From NCBI GenBank assembly GCA_044228795.1, contig JBGAUE010000004.1, positions 124,001 to 188,000 of the forward strand: a DNA stretch of 64,000 nucleotides. Reading direction: 5' to 3'. Made by a program: the position numbers and the translations under genes. Origin of the DNA: M0108 sp044228795 (GTDB lineage: Bacteria; Pseudomonadota; Gammaproteobacteria; Chromatiales; Chromatiaceae). Positions within the stretch are counted from its first letter, which is position 1. Each line of letters begins with the position of its first letter. Below the pieces are notes generated by a model, which saw nothing but the letters and a program-made list of their open reading frames with translations, was not told the origin of the DNA and searched no databases. Positions 50,546-59,614 of the stretch are shown here, in pieces.

Positions 50546-51046
50546 CTATTCGCTGTCGGCAAGCATGGAGCGGGATGGCCGTGCGCCAGAGGCCAGATTG
50601 TCGCGGGCGCCCTTCATGCGCTTGGCAACCTGAACGCCATAGGTCTGGGCGCCGTTAAAGCCGACAAGGGCTGGGGCTAGCATCTCCCCTTCCGGGCTCA
50701 GGAAGAGCAGGGTCGGGGTGGCAAAGATCTCGTAGCGGGCCAGGAAGCGCTGGGTACGGATGCGCTCACCGTCGAAATCGGTGACCTTGCCCCCTTCATC
50801 CCGAGAGATCTCCTGGGTGACGGCCCCCTTTTCCAGGGTTCCGCGGGTCGCGGGGGCTTCGAGGAATTCCTGGCGCAGCTGTTCGCAGTATCCGCAATCG
50901 GGATCTGTGACTAGGATGGCGACGGGCAAGCCTCTTTCCCGCGCCTCTGCCCCGATGGTGGCCCAGTCGAAATGGTTATCGGCGACCACGGAACCAGCCT
51001 GGGCCAGCAGGCAAAAAATCAGAGCCTTGGTGAGTCGGGACAACAT
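50546..51046 (-). CDS. periplasmic thioredoxin-fold protein (SoxW-like)
   Basis: The 166-residue protein has a signal sequence (1-22, ending VVAD) and a thioredoxin fold with the active-site motif CGYC (about residue 51, TDPDCGYCEQLRQEF) and the cis-proline strand ATPTLLFLSPEG. This form (a CxYC motif, KVTDFDGER loop) resembles SoxW-type thioredoxins of sulfur oxidisers, which reduce SoxYZ or other periplasmic proteins. It converges with the methyltransferase and diverges from the TSUP exporter gene, which fits a sulfur role, but no sox genes are in the window. Confidence 0.83.
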   Translation of the reverse strand: MLSRLTKALIFCLLAQAGSVVADNHFDWATIGAEARERGLPVAILVTDPDCGYCEQLRQEFLEAPATRGTLEKGAVTQEISRDEGGKVTDFDGERIRTQRFLARYEIFATPTLLFLSPEGEMLAPALVGFNGAQTYGVQVAKRMKGARDNLASGARPSRSMLADSE

Positions 51047-51196
51047 GAAACGCGGTTTACTCCGCTTCAGGATCTATCTTCGGATAAGAATATATAATTT
51101 CGCTAATATTGGCAACCGTTAATGTTGCGGTGCGGAACATGGGCGGTCTGAGTAGTTGGGGAGGGGGGTTGTCGACAAGGGCACACGGGAGGTTCC

Positions 51197-51991
51197 ATGA
51201 CCCTGATTGAAATCCTGGCCTATTTGGTGACCGGGATCTTTTCCGGCTTGCTGGCGGGTCTGCTGGGGCTGGGGGGTGGGGTACTGATTGTACCCTCGCT
51301 CATCCTGATCTTCGGTCACCTGGGCTTTACCCCGGAATGGATAGCACATCTGGCGGTGGGTACTTCATTGGCCACCATTATTGGCACCGGGGGTGCGTCG
51401 GCCCTGGCCCATCATCGGCGTGGGGCGGTGCGTTGGGACCTGGTCTGGAGGCTGGCGCCAGGCATTGTCCTGGGAGCTTGGGCGGGTGCGGCTATTGCCG
51501 GCCAGTTGCCTCAGGAATGGCTTCAGCGCCTGTTTGGGGTCTTCTTGCTCTATGTCGGGGCGCGGATGTTGCTACCCAGGGCGGAAATCCACACGGTTTC
51601 TGTCCCTGGCCCACTGGGTCTGACGACGGCGGGGGCCGGGATTGGCGCCCTCTCCGCCATCGTCGGCATCGGTGGCGGGACCTTGACGGTGCCCTACCTG
51701 GTTAAATCGGGCTTGACCATGCGCCAGGCCGTGGCATCGTCGAGTGCCTGCGGCCTGCCTATTGCGGTGGCCGGGGCCATCGGTTTCATGGTCACGGGCT
51801 GGGGCAGGGAGGGGTTGCCAGGTATGAGCACGGGGTTCGTCTATTGGCCAGCGGTCCTGGGCATCCTGGTGACCAGCATGCCCATGGCGCCCATAGGGGC
51901 CCGCATGGCCCATAGCCTGCCTCTCCCCGTCCTGACGCGAATCTTCGGCGTCCTGCTGTTGCTGGTAGCCACCCGGTTGCTGCTGGGTTGA
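51197..51991 (+). CDS. TSUP-family (TauE/SafE) membrane transporter
   Basis: The 264-residue protein has about eight membrane helices and two copies of the TSUP glycine-rich motif: GLLAGLLGLGGGVLIVPSL near the start and GALSAIVGIGGGTLTVPYL in the second half. TSUP proteins export sulfite, sulfoacetate or other organosulfonates, or take up sulfur compounds. GGGAGG precedes the ATG. It is divergent from the SoxW-like gene (150 bp apart). The substrate cannot be read from sequence. Confidence 0.9.
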   Translation: MTLIEILAYLVTGIFSGLLAGLLGLGGGVLIVPSLILIFGHLGFTPEWIAHLAVGTSLATIIGTGGASALAHHRRGAVRWDLVWRLAPGIVLGAWAGAAIAGQLPQEWLQRLFGVFLLYVGARMLLPRAEIHTVSVPGPLGLTTAGAGIGALSAIVGIGGGTLTVPYLVKSGLTMRQAVASSSACGLPIAVAGAIGFMVTGWGREGLPGMSTGFVYWPAVLGILVTSMPMAPIGARMAHSLPLPVLTRIFGVLLLLVATRLLLG

Positions 51992-52015
51992 TCGATCTGG
52001 ATCGGGTTGATCTGG

Positions 52016-52741
52016 TTACTTTTCGGCTGTGGTCGAGGGGGTAGAAAACAGAGAAGTTGGTTGATCTAACCAAAGACGCCGGTAGAGAAAAAGGTCGCCA
52101 TTCCCGTCGCGCAGCGCCAATCGGCCATTGGACTCTGCGAAGTCATAGGGGCTGATGTGGGCGTTTTCCGGGTTATACATGGCCAGGCGCTCGCCGCTCA
52201 ACTGAATGTAGCCATCCACATAGCCACTAGAGCCGGGATAGATGCGAAAGCGGTTGCCCTGGACAATGAGAAGCTCGCCATTCCGGCCCTCCCAGATCCC
52301 GTCCAGTCGGGAGCCGGGGGATGTGGGCATGGCACCTCCGGCGACCCCTGGCAGCTTGATGCCCTCGGTCATCTGCTTCATGACCTCGCCACCCTTGCCT
52401 AGGAGACCGGATGGGTCCCCGCTGGTCGTCGGCCAAGGCGATGTGCCTGGCATGCCGGTCATGTTCGACAGGCCGGGTATTGACAAGCCGCCCGGCATGC
52501 CGTTGAAGGGAACTAGAGGCGTGGTCACGGGCAGGCCGGGGCTGGCCGGTGGATTTAAGAAGCCCATGGCCTCCATCATGCGGGACATGGCATCCGCCAT
52601 GGCCGCCCTGGGAGCGGCGCCCGCATCCCCGGCCGAGGCCTCGGAAGTTAGGAGCAGGATGAGCGCCAGGACAAGGGTTCTGATCGGGTTTGCGAGCAGG
52701 TCTTGGAATAGAATTTGGAATGGGCCATGGGGCTGGAGCAT
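52016..52741 (-). CDS. conserved membrane-anchored or exported protein of unknown function
   Basis: The 241-residue protein has an N-terminal hydrophobic segment (about 17-37, ANPIRTLVLALILLLTSEASA), a Met/Pro/Gly-rich middle (SRMMEAMGFL; NGMPGGLSIPGLSNMTGMPG) and a C-terminal beta-rich domain (about 145-225) beginning LDGIWEGRNGELLIVQGNRF and ending LFLYRRLWL. The C-terminal part looks like a small repeat-free lipocalin-like or SH3-like sheet. I do not recognise a family. It converges with the TSUP gene. Confidence 0.68.
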   Translation of the reverse strand: MLQPHGPFQILFQDLLANPIRTLVLALILLLTSEASAGDAGAAPRAAMADAMSRMMEAMGFLNPPASPGLPVTTPLVPFNGMPGGLSIPGLSNMTGMPGTSPWPTTSGDPSGLLGKGGEVMKQMTEGIKLPGVAGGAMPTSPGSRLDGIWEGRNGELLIVQGNRFRIYPGSSGYVDGYIQLSGERLAMYNPENAHISPYDFAESNGRLALRDGNGDLFLYRRLWLDQPTSLFSTPSTTAEK

Positions 52742-52910
52742 CCGGGGTTAAGATCTCGTTGTGGCCAAGTTTGGGGGCCAGGGTCATGGATGACCCATAG
52801 GAACATTCACATTCTAACAAAAGCTGGCCAGCCTCGCCCTGGTCTCGACCCCCTGCGGATTTGCTCGGGAGGAGTTATGATGCCGACCGAAATTGTCATC
52901 AGGAACACCC

Positions 52911-53717
52911 ATGAGCCCGGAACTGGAAGACCTTTGTCAAATTCTCCGCGCCGCCGCGTGTAATGAGATCTTGCCCCGCTTTAAGTATGCGGCTGCCGAA
53001 ACCAAGACGGATGGCAGCCTGGTCACGGCGGCGGATGTGGGAACCCAGGCCTTTATCCTCGCTGAACTGAGAGGTCGCTTTCCCGATGTGCCGGTACTGG
53101 GTGAGGAGATGGGGGTCCAGGAGCAAGAGGCCTTGCTGGCGGGCACCCAGGGCCATCTCTGGTGTTTGGACCCGCTCGATGGCACCAGCAATTTCGCGGG
53201 TGATTTCCCCTTTTTCGGTATCTCTCTGGCCCTGCTCGAAGGGGGGCAGGCCCGCTTGGGCCTGGTGCTGGACCCAGTCCGTGACGAGTGTTTTGCCGCC
53301 GAACGGGGGAAAGGTGCCTGGTTGAATGGGCAGGCCTTGCGGCTGGCACCGGCAAGTAATGCCCTCAAAGATGCGCTGGCCTTGGTGGATCTTAAACGTT
53401 TGCCAGTGGAAATCCTGATGCGTCTCGGTGGCGAGGCCCCTTATCGTTCCCAGCGCAGCCTGGGCGCGGTTGCTCTTGAATGGTGTTGGCTCGCGGCGGG
53501 GCGGGCGCGGCTCTATCTGCATGGCGGACAAAGGCTGTGGGACTGGGCTGCGGGGCGTCTCATCGCCAGCGAGGCGGGGGTCCAGAGTCTTCTCATGGGT
53601 CAGGGGGGTGGCGGCGTTCCGGTTGAACTTTCACTTGAGCCCTGCATGGCGGTGGCCGCCGCCAATGAGGCCTTGCTGGAGCAGTGGACCGCCTGGCTGC
53701 GGTTGGGTTCGGGCTAA
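52911..53717 (+). CDS. inositol monophosphatase-family enzyme
   Basis: The 268-residue protein has the family metal motif WCLDPLDGTSNFAG (about residues 83-96), a first metal glutamate in LGEEMG, and the second metal motif DWAAGRLIASEAG near the end. Members hydrolyse inositol phosphates, fructose-1,6-bisphosphate or 3'-phosphoadenosine 5'-phosphate (CysQ); the exact substrate is not clear. The start at 52911 (SPELEDLCQILR) has AGGAA seven bases upstream and is preferred to a non-ATG start at 52893. Confidence 0.88.
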   Translation: MSPELEDLCQILRAAACNEILPRFKYAAAETKTDGSLVTAADVGTQAFILAELRGRFPDVPVLGEEMGVQEQEALLAGTQGHLWCLDPLDGTSNFAGDFPFFGISLALLEGGQARLGLVLDPVRDECFAAERGKGAWLNGQALRLAPASNALKDALALVDLKRLPVEILMRLGGEAPYRSQRSLGAVALEWCWLAAGRARLYLHGGQRLWDWAAGRLIASEAGVQSLLMGQGGGGVPVELSLEPCMAVAAANEALLEQWTAWLRLGSG

Positions 53718-53811
53718 AATGCCCTTTGATTCTGGCAGGCCTACCCTCAGGTAAGGGCTCTGTTGGCCATCCAAGAGCCGCCAATCCGCAACAAGAGGCT
53801 GGATTAGACCC

Positions 53812-54255
53812 ATGACCGACACGATTTCCAATTACGATATGCAAATTGGCAGTGGCATCGCGGCCTTCGAGGGCAAGCACTTTGCTAGCGCCTCGGGTCT
53901 GCTGTCTCCCTTGGCGGAGGCCGGCGATCCCCAAGCCCAATATCGCATGGCGATCATGGCCCAGAACGGCTTGGGGATGCATGAAAACCACGGCCTGGCC
54001 CTCCGCTTCATGAAGGCTGCTGCCGAGTCCGGCCTGGACATTGCCCAGCATGGCCTGGGTTTCATGTACCTCGAAGGCGAATGCACCGAACAGGATCCCG
54101 TCCAGGCCGCCCACTGGTTTCGCCTGGCCGCCGAGCAGGGTCTGGTCGGCTCCCAGACCACCCTGGCTAGGCTTTATGAGGAGGGGCGGGGGGTAGAGAA
54201 GGATCCTGAAGAGGCCCGCAAATGGTATCGCCGGGCTGGCTTTGACGAGGTCTGA
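53812..54255 (+). CDS. Sel1-repeat protein
   Basis: The 147-residue protein has three to four Sel1-like TPR repeats: AFEGKHFASASGLLSPLAEAGDPQAQYRMAIM, NHGLALRFMKAAAESGLDIAQHGLGFMYLEG, DPVQAAHWFRLAAEQGLVGSQTTLARLYEEG, and a final EEARKWYRRAG. There is no signal sequence, so it is probably cytosolic. Such proteins act as protein-binding scaffolds. It stands alone, 94 bp after the phosphatase-family gene. Confidence 0.87.
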   Translation: MTDTISNYDMQIGSGIAAFEGKHFASASGLLSPLAEAGDPQAQYRMAIMAQNGLGMHENHGLALRFMKAAAESGLDIAQHGLGFMYLEGECTEQDPVQAAHWFRLAAEQGLVGSQTTLARLYEEGRGVEKDPEEARKWYRRAGFDEV

Positions 54256-54354
54256 AGGGGGCTGGCTTGGCCAGGCCAGGCCACCTGATTCAGGGCCTGG
54301 TAACCTCTGAAGGGTATGGCTTCGCCTATGTCCAAATTCCCAGGTGCGCCCAAT

Positions 54355-56112
54355 TTATTCGATCATTTGACTTAAGGCATGCCCCGGTTTGACCATGGGG
54401 AGCACGTCTTCGGTCTTGTCGATCCAGATATCTACCAGGGTTGGGCCTGGGGTTGCCAGGGCCTCCTGGATGCCCTCCCATAGCCTGGCTGTCTCGGTGA
54501 TGCGCTTGGCGCGGATACGCGGATAGACCTGTTCCAAGCCCAATAGATCGGGGATCTGGCGGCGGCAGGCGGGGTCAGTCAGGGTACAGTCGGGCTTGCA
54601 TTCGGCGCTGCGAGCCAGGCAGGTCTCGTAGTGGTGCCCCCCGTCCATCATGTCCTCCCACTGGCGGACCATGCCCAGGAAACTGTTGTTCAGCACGAAC
54701 ATCTTCACCGGGATACGGTTTGCCGCTACCGTTGCCAGTTCCTGGATATTCATCTGAAAGCTGCCATCGCCGTCGATCAGCACCACGGGCTTGTCAGGGT
54801 TGGCGAACCAGGCGCCGATGGCCGCGGGCAGGCCAAAACCCATGGTGCCCAGTCCGCCGGAACTGATCCACTGACGCGGTCGGGAGAAACGGTAGTACTG
54901 GGTCGCCCACATCTGATGCTGACCCACACCGGTTACCAGGGTCGCGTCCCCCTCGGTAAGGCTTGAAATGGCCTCAATCACCGCCTGAGGCTTGATGTGC
55001 TCGGTCTGGAGATAGGGCTTGGGCATCTGCAGACGCCAGTCGCCTACCCGAGCCATCCAGTCCGGGTGCCGGGCGCGCTTGCCGGAGGCAAGACCATATT
55101 CCAGAAAGACCTTGAGGTCCGCGGTCAGGGACAGATCAGCGCGGATACGTTTGTCTAATTCGGAGGGGTCTATGTCTACGTGGGCAATCCGTTTGCCAGT
55201 GGCAAAGTCCTTGACCGCGACGCGATCGTCGAAACGGCCTCCCAGGGTCAGAATCAGGTCCGCCTCGCGTAGGGCATAATTAGCCGGTATGGCGCCGTGC
55301 ATACCCGGCATGCCGAGGTTGTAGGGGCGCTGGAAGGGAATGACTCCCAGGGCGTTGAAGGTGGTGGAGACCGGTACCTCGAAACGTTCGGCGAAGCCTT
55401 GCAGGGCCTCGGCCGCGTCGGCATGAATGATGCCGCCGCCGGCCTTGATGACAGGCCGCTTTGCGTTGGCCACGGCATCGATGATGGCATCCGCCGCCTT
55501 GCTATCAAAGGGTTGGGGCTCGCGGTGACGCAAGCGGGGGCTATTCCCCGCGACCGCAAGTGCCAACTGGACATCTTTGCAAATATCCACCACCACGGGG
55601 CCGGGCCGTCCGCCCTGAGCAAGGGCGAAGGCCTCACGCAGCACCCATTCCAGATCGCGCACATCCTTGACCAGATAGTTGTGTTTGGAGATGGGCCGGG
55701 TCATGCCGATGGTATCCACCTCCTGAAAGGCGTCCGTGCCGATGGCGAAGCTGGGTACCTGACCGGTGATAAAGAGGGTGGGGATGGAATCCTTGTGGGC
55801 GTCCGCAATGGGCGTGACCAGGTTAGTGGCGCCGGGACCCGAGGTGGCCAGGGCCACGCCCACCCGGCCGCTGGTGCGGGCATAGCCCTCCGCCGCGTGT
55901 CCCGCGCCCCCTTCCTGGCGGCAAAGGATGAATCGCGGCGCCTTCTGACCGCGCCGCATGCGTTTGTTCAACTCCACGTGTAAGGGGATTACGGCCCCAC
56001 CCGTATGCCCAAAGATGTGATCCACGCCAAGATCGACGAGGATATCGAAAAAGAGGCTGGCGCCGGTCTGGCTGGGGCTGGACATGGTGGGGACCGCTGA
56101 CTGAGAAATCAC
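54355..56112 (-). CDS. acetolactate synthase large subunit-like enzyme
   Basis: The 585-residue thiamine-diphosphate enzyme has the catalytic glutamate region CRQEGGAGHAAEGYARTSG, SGPGATNLVTPIADAH, a central FAD/CoA-like domain (LTLGGRFDDRVA) and the TPP/Mg motif GDGSFQMNIQELATVAANRI with MFVLNNSFLGMVRQW. This fits acetolactate synthase of branched-chain amino acid synthesis. No small regulatory subunit (ilvN/ilvH) or ilvC is adjacent. An insert after MMDGGHHYET contains four cysteines spaced Cx6Cx3Cx6C, unusual for the family as I know it. Confidence 0.88.
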   Translation of the reverse strand: MISQSAVPTMSSPSQTGASLFFDILVDLGVDHIFGHTGGAVIPLHVELNKRMRRGQKAPRFILCRQEGGAGHAAEGYARTSGRVGVALATSGPGATNLVTPIADAHKDSIPTLFITGQVPSFAIGTDAFQEVDTIGMTRPISKHNYLVKDVRDLEWVLREAFALAQGGRPGPVVVDICKDVQLALAVAGNSPRLRHREPQPFDSKAADAIIDAVANAKRPVIKAGGGIIHADAAEALQGFAERFEVPVSTTFNALGVIPFQRPYNLGMPGMHGAIPANYALREADLILTLGGRFDDRVAVKDFATGKRIAHVDIDPSELDKRIRADLSLTADLKVFLEYGLASGKRARHPDWMARVGDWRLQMPKPYLQTEHIKPQAVIEAISSLTEGDATLVTGVGQHQMWATQYYRFSRPRQWISSGGLGTMGFGLPAAIGAWFANPDKPVVLIDGDGSFQMNIQELATVAANRIPVKMFVLNNSFLGMVRQWEDMMDGGHHYETCLARSAECKPDCTLTDPACRRQIPDLLGLEQVYPRIRAKRITETARLWEGIQEALATPGPTLVDIWIDKTEDVLPMVKPGHALSQMIE

Positions 56113-56290
56113 AGGGCATATCCTGAAGCCGCCATGGCCCAGGAATCAAGATAAGGTTGTCGGGATTCTACAGGGAGCCAGGCTCATGGGTGTGCTTGGA
56201 GGATCGGGAGATATGAGTTACCTCTGACGATCAGGCGCGCATCCCGCAGCTCCTGTCGATATCGTAAACCACTCGCGAGGTTCGAGGCGA

Positions 56291-56941
56291 TCAGGCAGCC
56301 GCTTTAGTCGGCTTATAAAAGATATGTTTACCGATGCGGGTGGTTCTTTTGTAGGTGTGTGACCAGTCCGGCTTGACTCGGGTCGCGTGGAAATAGAGCG
56401 CGCCCTGAGTGGGGTCCTTATGCAGACCATCCAGGGTCTTGCGGGCAATTTCCAGGGAGTCTTGCCAGGCATCCGAATCCTTGGGAGGCGATTTAGGCTT
56501 TTGGCACCACCAGGAAAATTGGCAACTCTTCTTATTGCGTTGCTTGACGACGCCACAAACCGACTGAGGGAAGGAATCGGACTTGACACGGTTGAGGGTG
56601 ACGGCGGCAACGGCCTGCTTACCGGTGAGCGACTCTGCCCCAGCCTCGTGGTAGATGTTGAGTGCCAGACAGTGCAACTCGGCATTCAGGTTGCCGGGGT
56701 TCTTGCTAGGCTGGGGGTTCGGCGCTTTCACCTTTGCGATTACGGATGGGGTGGCCTTGGGGGCATCATCGTCGCCGTCACTAGTCTCGGAATCCTGATC
56801 TGGCTTTTGGCGGTTTTTGACATCCTCATCAAGGGCGACGGGTAGTGGGGATTCATGGGCCGGGTTAGCCGAAGCCAGGTTCATCGGGGCGGAAGCCATG
56901 ACGCTTGCCGCGAGGATCAGGGTGCGGACATCCAGGTTCAT
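56291..56941 (-). CDS. cell wall hydrolase, SleB type
   Basis: The 216-residue protein has a signal sequence (1-25), a linker rich in Asp/Glu/Lys, and a C-terminal Hydrolase_2 (SleB) domain (about 90-205) with CLALNIYHEAGAESLTGKQA, where the Glu is the proposed catalytic acid, then AVTLNRVKSDSFPQSVCGVV, CQFSWWC and ALYFHATRVKPDW. Non-spore-formers use such enzymes to cut peptidoglycan in growth or division. The start at 56941 is chosen because it gives a clean signal peptide. A strong promoter lies about 190 bp upstream across an AT-rich leader. Confidence 0.88.
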   Translation of the reverse strand: MNLDVRTLILAASVMASAPMNLASANPAHESPLPVALDEDVKNRQKPDQDSETSDGDDDAPKATPSVIAKVKAPNPQPSKNPGNLNAELHCLALNIYHEAGAESLTGKQAVAAVTLNRVKSDSFPQSVCGVVKQRNKKSCQFSWWCQKPKSPPKDSDAWQDSLEIARKTLDGLHKDPTQGALYFHATRVKPDWSHTYKRTTRIGKHIFYKPTKAAA

Positions 56942-57077
56942 GATGGAAACCTCATGAAAAATCATTAAGTCAGGAGGTGGATATCATAGGGTTTTCCCTA
57001 TTCCCTGTCAAGGCGTAGGAATTATGGTGCTGATAATTAATCTATAATCAATAGGTTGTAAAAACGTTTATTTTAAT

Positions 57078-57103
57078 GTTGGTTAGGCCCTACCCTAACA
57101 AAC
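57078..57103. repeat. inverted repeat in the AT-rich leader of the SleB-type gene
   Basis: GTT-G-GTTAGG (57078-57087) pairs with CCTAAC-A-AAC (57094-57103) around a 6-base centre, nine pairs with one mismatch. It lies between the predicted promoter and the SleB-type start, about 140 bp before the ATG. It could be an operator, a leader hairpin or a weak terminator after tpm. Confidence 0.55.
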
Positions 57104-57137
57104 CGCGCTAGGCTGAAAGTTAATAACTTATTGTAAT

Positions 57138-57166
57138 ATTAGAGTATTATTATATTTTATAGTCAA
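57138..57166 (-). promoter_or_regulatory. sigma70-type promoter upstream of the SleB-type hydrolase
   Basis: On the minus strand TTGACT (57166-57161) and TCTAAT (57143-57138) are spaced by exactly 17 bp, both 5 of 6 to consensus. The -35 box overlaps the tpm stop codon. A start near 57131 would give a 5' leader of about 190 nt before the SleB-type ATG, unusually AT-rich for this genome. Confidence 0.62.
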
Positions 57167-57834
57167 GATGTTGGAACTGGTAATGGCTGTAAGGCGTATA
57201 CCCGTTCCACCATGCGTGTCAGGCCTTGTTCGCGGTAGCGCGGGATCGTGGCGAAGAGATCCAGGGCCGCGATCTCGGTGAGGCTGAGGCGCTGCGCGAA
57301 AAGGGCGCGGACCTCTCGATCGGTCACCGCAAAGGGTGGTCCGGCTCGTTCGGTCTGTTCATAGTCCAGGGTGATGAGGAGTCCGCTGACCGACCGGGGC
57401 AGCAGGGTACCCAGGTGATGAGTGTAGGCGGCTCGCATGGCCAGTGGCAGGGCGATCAGGGCGGCGCGGTCAAAAAGGGCGGTGACGTCCGCGACCTGTT
57501 CAGGTTGCAGGGCAAAGAAGTCGCCGCACAGGATTTCCAGTTGATCGACGCGGTATCTCGTAAAAGGGGGTTCGTCGCTGATGGTGGGCGTCAGGCCATT
57601 TTCGGTGAAAAAGGCCTCAACCCCGAGTGGGCTAATTTCAACCCCCAGAACCCGGTAACCCTCACCCGCCAGCCAGAGCAGGTCCCGGGATTTGCCGCAG
57701 AGGGGGGCCAGAACCCGAGCCCCTGGCATCACGCCGGGCGGAGGCCAATAGGCCTGCAGGTGGGGATTGATGTCGCCCTGATGCCAGCCGGTCTCACCCT
57801 TGAGCCAGCGTTGGTGCCAAAAGTCTTGATTCAT
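57163..57834 (-). CDS. tpm: thiopurine S-methyltransferase family protein
   Basis: The 223-residue protein matches bacterial TPMT: QDFWHQRWLKGETGWHQGDINPHL at the start, VLAPLCGKSRDLLWLAGEGYRVLGVEIS (SAM motif) and ALIALPLAMRAAYTHHL. Bacterial homologues methylate thiopurines, and selenite or tellurite products are reported for some. It lies between hemL and the SleB-type gene on the same strand, with 355 bp of non-coding sequence on its upstream side. Confidence 0.92.
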   Translation of the reverse strand: MNQDFWHQRWLKGETGWHQGDINPHLQAYWPPPGVMPGARVLAPLCGKSRDLLWLAGEGYRVLGVEISPLGVEAFFTENGLTPTISDEPPFTRYRVDQLEILCGDFFALQPEQVADVTALFDRAALIALPLAMRAAYTHHLGTLLPRSVSGLLITLDYEQTERAGPPFAVTDREVRALFAQRLSLTEIAALDLFATIPRYREQGLTRMVERVYALQPLPVPTS

Positions 57835-58189
57835 GATGCCGGATTTCCGTGCGGGTCAGTGAGGTGCTGGCCAAAATATGGGGGGAATTTCTGAATGAGG
57901 CATGTTGGTGCTGGAGCCCCGCGCGAATGAGGCCAGGATCGAATAGGGCTTGGGGCTGTTCGTTTTCGATCAGGAGATGGTCCTGGTCGTGGGGGGGCAG
58001 ACAGGTTTGTTCATTGGGGTCGGGGCTCTTAGTAAGGCAATATCGATCAGGAGGCGAGAGGGGTTGACCAAGGGCAAATCCCCTTTCAAAGGGGCTAGAT
58101 TTGGGTATGCATCCGGGCATACTGGTGGCCCCCCTCGCCAAGTCGGCCGTGGGGGGGGTAGCGGATAGCCTGGATAACCTGGGATTGAA
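57835..58189. other. intergenic region between hemL and tpm with a strong hairpin
   Basis: These 355 bp contain no gene I can support. A hairpin at 58075-58103 has CCCCTTT (58080-58086) and AAAGGGG (58088-58094) with a single-base loop, extended by CAAAT (58075-58079) and ATTTG (58099-58103) across a short bulge. It follows the hemL stop by about 90 bp and could end hemL transcription. The tpm promoter should also lie here but is not obvious. Confidence 0.55.
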
Positions 58190-59476
58190 CTAACTGCTGA
58201 GGGATGCCAACACCCCTTTAGCGGCCGTCAGGGTGGCGTCGATGTCCGCCTCACTGTGCGCAGCGGAGACGAAACCGGCCTCGAAGGCGGAGGGGGCCAG
58301 GTACTGCCCTCGAGCTAACATGGCGTGGAAGAAGGTCCGGAAGCGTGTCACATCGCATGCCATGGCCCCGGCGTAATCCGTCACCTGGTCCGCTGCGGTG
58401 AAAAAGAGGCCAAACATGCCGCCGACCTGGTTGGTGGTCAGGGAGATGCCCGCGTCCCGGGCGACTTGCCGCAAACCCGTCGTCAGTTGTTGGGTCTTGG
58501 CGCTCAGATCCTCATAAAACCCAGGGACGGAGATGAGTTCCAGAGTTTTGAGGCCTGCGGTCATGGCGACCGGGTTGCCGGACAAGGTACCGGCCTGATA
58601 GACGGGGCCTAGGGGTGAGATCTTCTCCATCACCTCGCGCCGGCCGCCGAAGGCGCCTACCGGCATGCCGCCGCCAATGATTTTACCCAGGGTCGTCAGG
58701 TCGGGCGTCACTCCATAGAGGGCCTGGGCGCCGCCGAGGGCGACGCGGAAGCCGGTCATGACCTCGTCGAAAATGAGCAGGGCACCATGAGTGTCGCAGA
58801 TTTCCCGCAGACCTGCCAGGAAGCCTGGGACCGGGGGGATGCAGTTCATGTTGCCCGCTACGGGCTCAACAATGATGCAGGCAATCTCGTCGCCCATACG
58901 GTTGAAGAGGTCTCGCACCGGGTCGAGGTCATTGTAGGCCAGGGTCAGGGTGAGTTCCGCCAGGGCGGCGGGGACACCGGGGGAACTGGGTTCGCCCAAT
59001 GTGAGGGCACCGGAGCCGGCCTTGACCAGCAGGGAATCCGCATGGCCGTGGTAGCCGCCCTCGAATTTGACCAGGCGATCGCGGCGGGTGAAGCCGCGTG
59101 CCAGGCGAATGGCGCTCATGGTGGCCTCGGTGCCGGAACTGACCATACGGACAAGGTCCATGGAGGGCACCAGTTCGCAGACCCTGTCGGCCATGCGGGT
59201 TTCAAGCTCGGTGGGCGCGCCGAAGGAGAGACCGGATTGGATACGCTCGGCGATGGCTGCGATGACCTCGGGGTGGGCGTGGCCGAGGATCATGGGGCCC
59301 CAGGAGCCCACATAGTCGATGTAGCGTTGGCCGTCGGCGTCAAAAATATAGGGGCCGCTGGCGCGCTCGAAGAAGACCGGATCGCCACCAACGCTTCGAA
59401 AGGCGCGTACCGGTGAGTTGACACCACCGGGGATATGGCGCTGGGCCGCGGTGAAGAGGTCATGAGATCGGGACAT
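58190..59476 (-). CDS. hemL: glutamate-1-semialdehyde 2,1-aminomutase
   Basis: HemL makes 5-aminolevulinate in the C5 pathway of haem (and bacteriochlorophyll) synthesis. The 428-residue PLP enzyme has the family start LFTAAQRHIPGGVNSPVRAFR, GTEATMSAIRLAR, LIFDEVMTGFRVALGGAQ, and the PLP lysine in LGKIIGGGMPVGAFGG (about residue 265). The start at 59476 is chosen from the family start. thiD follows in the same direction upstream (139 bp away). Confidence 0.95.
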   Translation of the reverse strand: MSRSHDLFTAAQRHIPGGVNSPVRAFRSVGGDPVFFERASGPYIFDADGQRYIDYVGSWGPMILGHAHPEVIAAIAERIQSGLSFGAPTELETRMADRVCELVPSMDLVRMVSSGTEATMSAIRLARGFTRRDRLVKFEGGYHGHADSLLVKAGSGALTLGEPSSPGVPAALAELTLTLAYNDLDPVRDLFNRMGDEIACIIVEPVAGNMNCIPPVPGFLAGLREICDTHGALLIFDEVMTGFRVALGGAQALYGVTPDLTTLGKIIGGGMPVGAFGGRREVMEKISPLGPVYQAGTLSGNPVAMTAGLKTLELISVPGFYEDLSAKTQQLTTGLRQVARDAGISLTTNQVGGMFGLFFTAADQVTDYAGAMACDVTRFRTFFHAMLARGQYLAPSAFEAGFVSAAHSEADIDATLTAAKGVLASLSS

Positions 59477-59614
59477 GGCGGTGGACCTCCTGGTCAAGGG
59501 GCGGGCGGGGAAAATGGTTGGGTCAGGGGCGGGTTTCAGTAGTCGCGCTGTGATGGCAGGTATCCCATTTACATTGACGCGCGCGGGCCGGCTGCGACCC
59601 AGACTTCGCCATTC

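Noticed and set aside
57794..58141. 115-codon open frame on the minus strand between hemL and tpm
   Set aside because: It overlaps the tpm start and has no recognisable domain; the composition is that of non-coding sequence.
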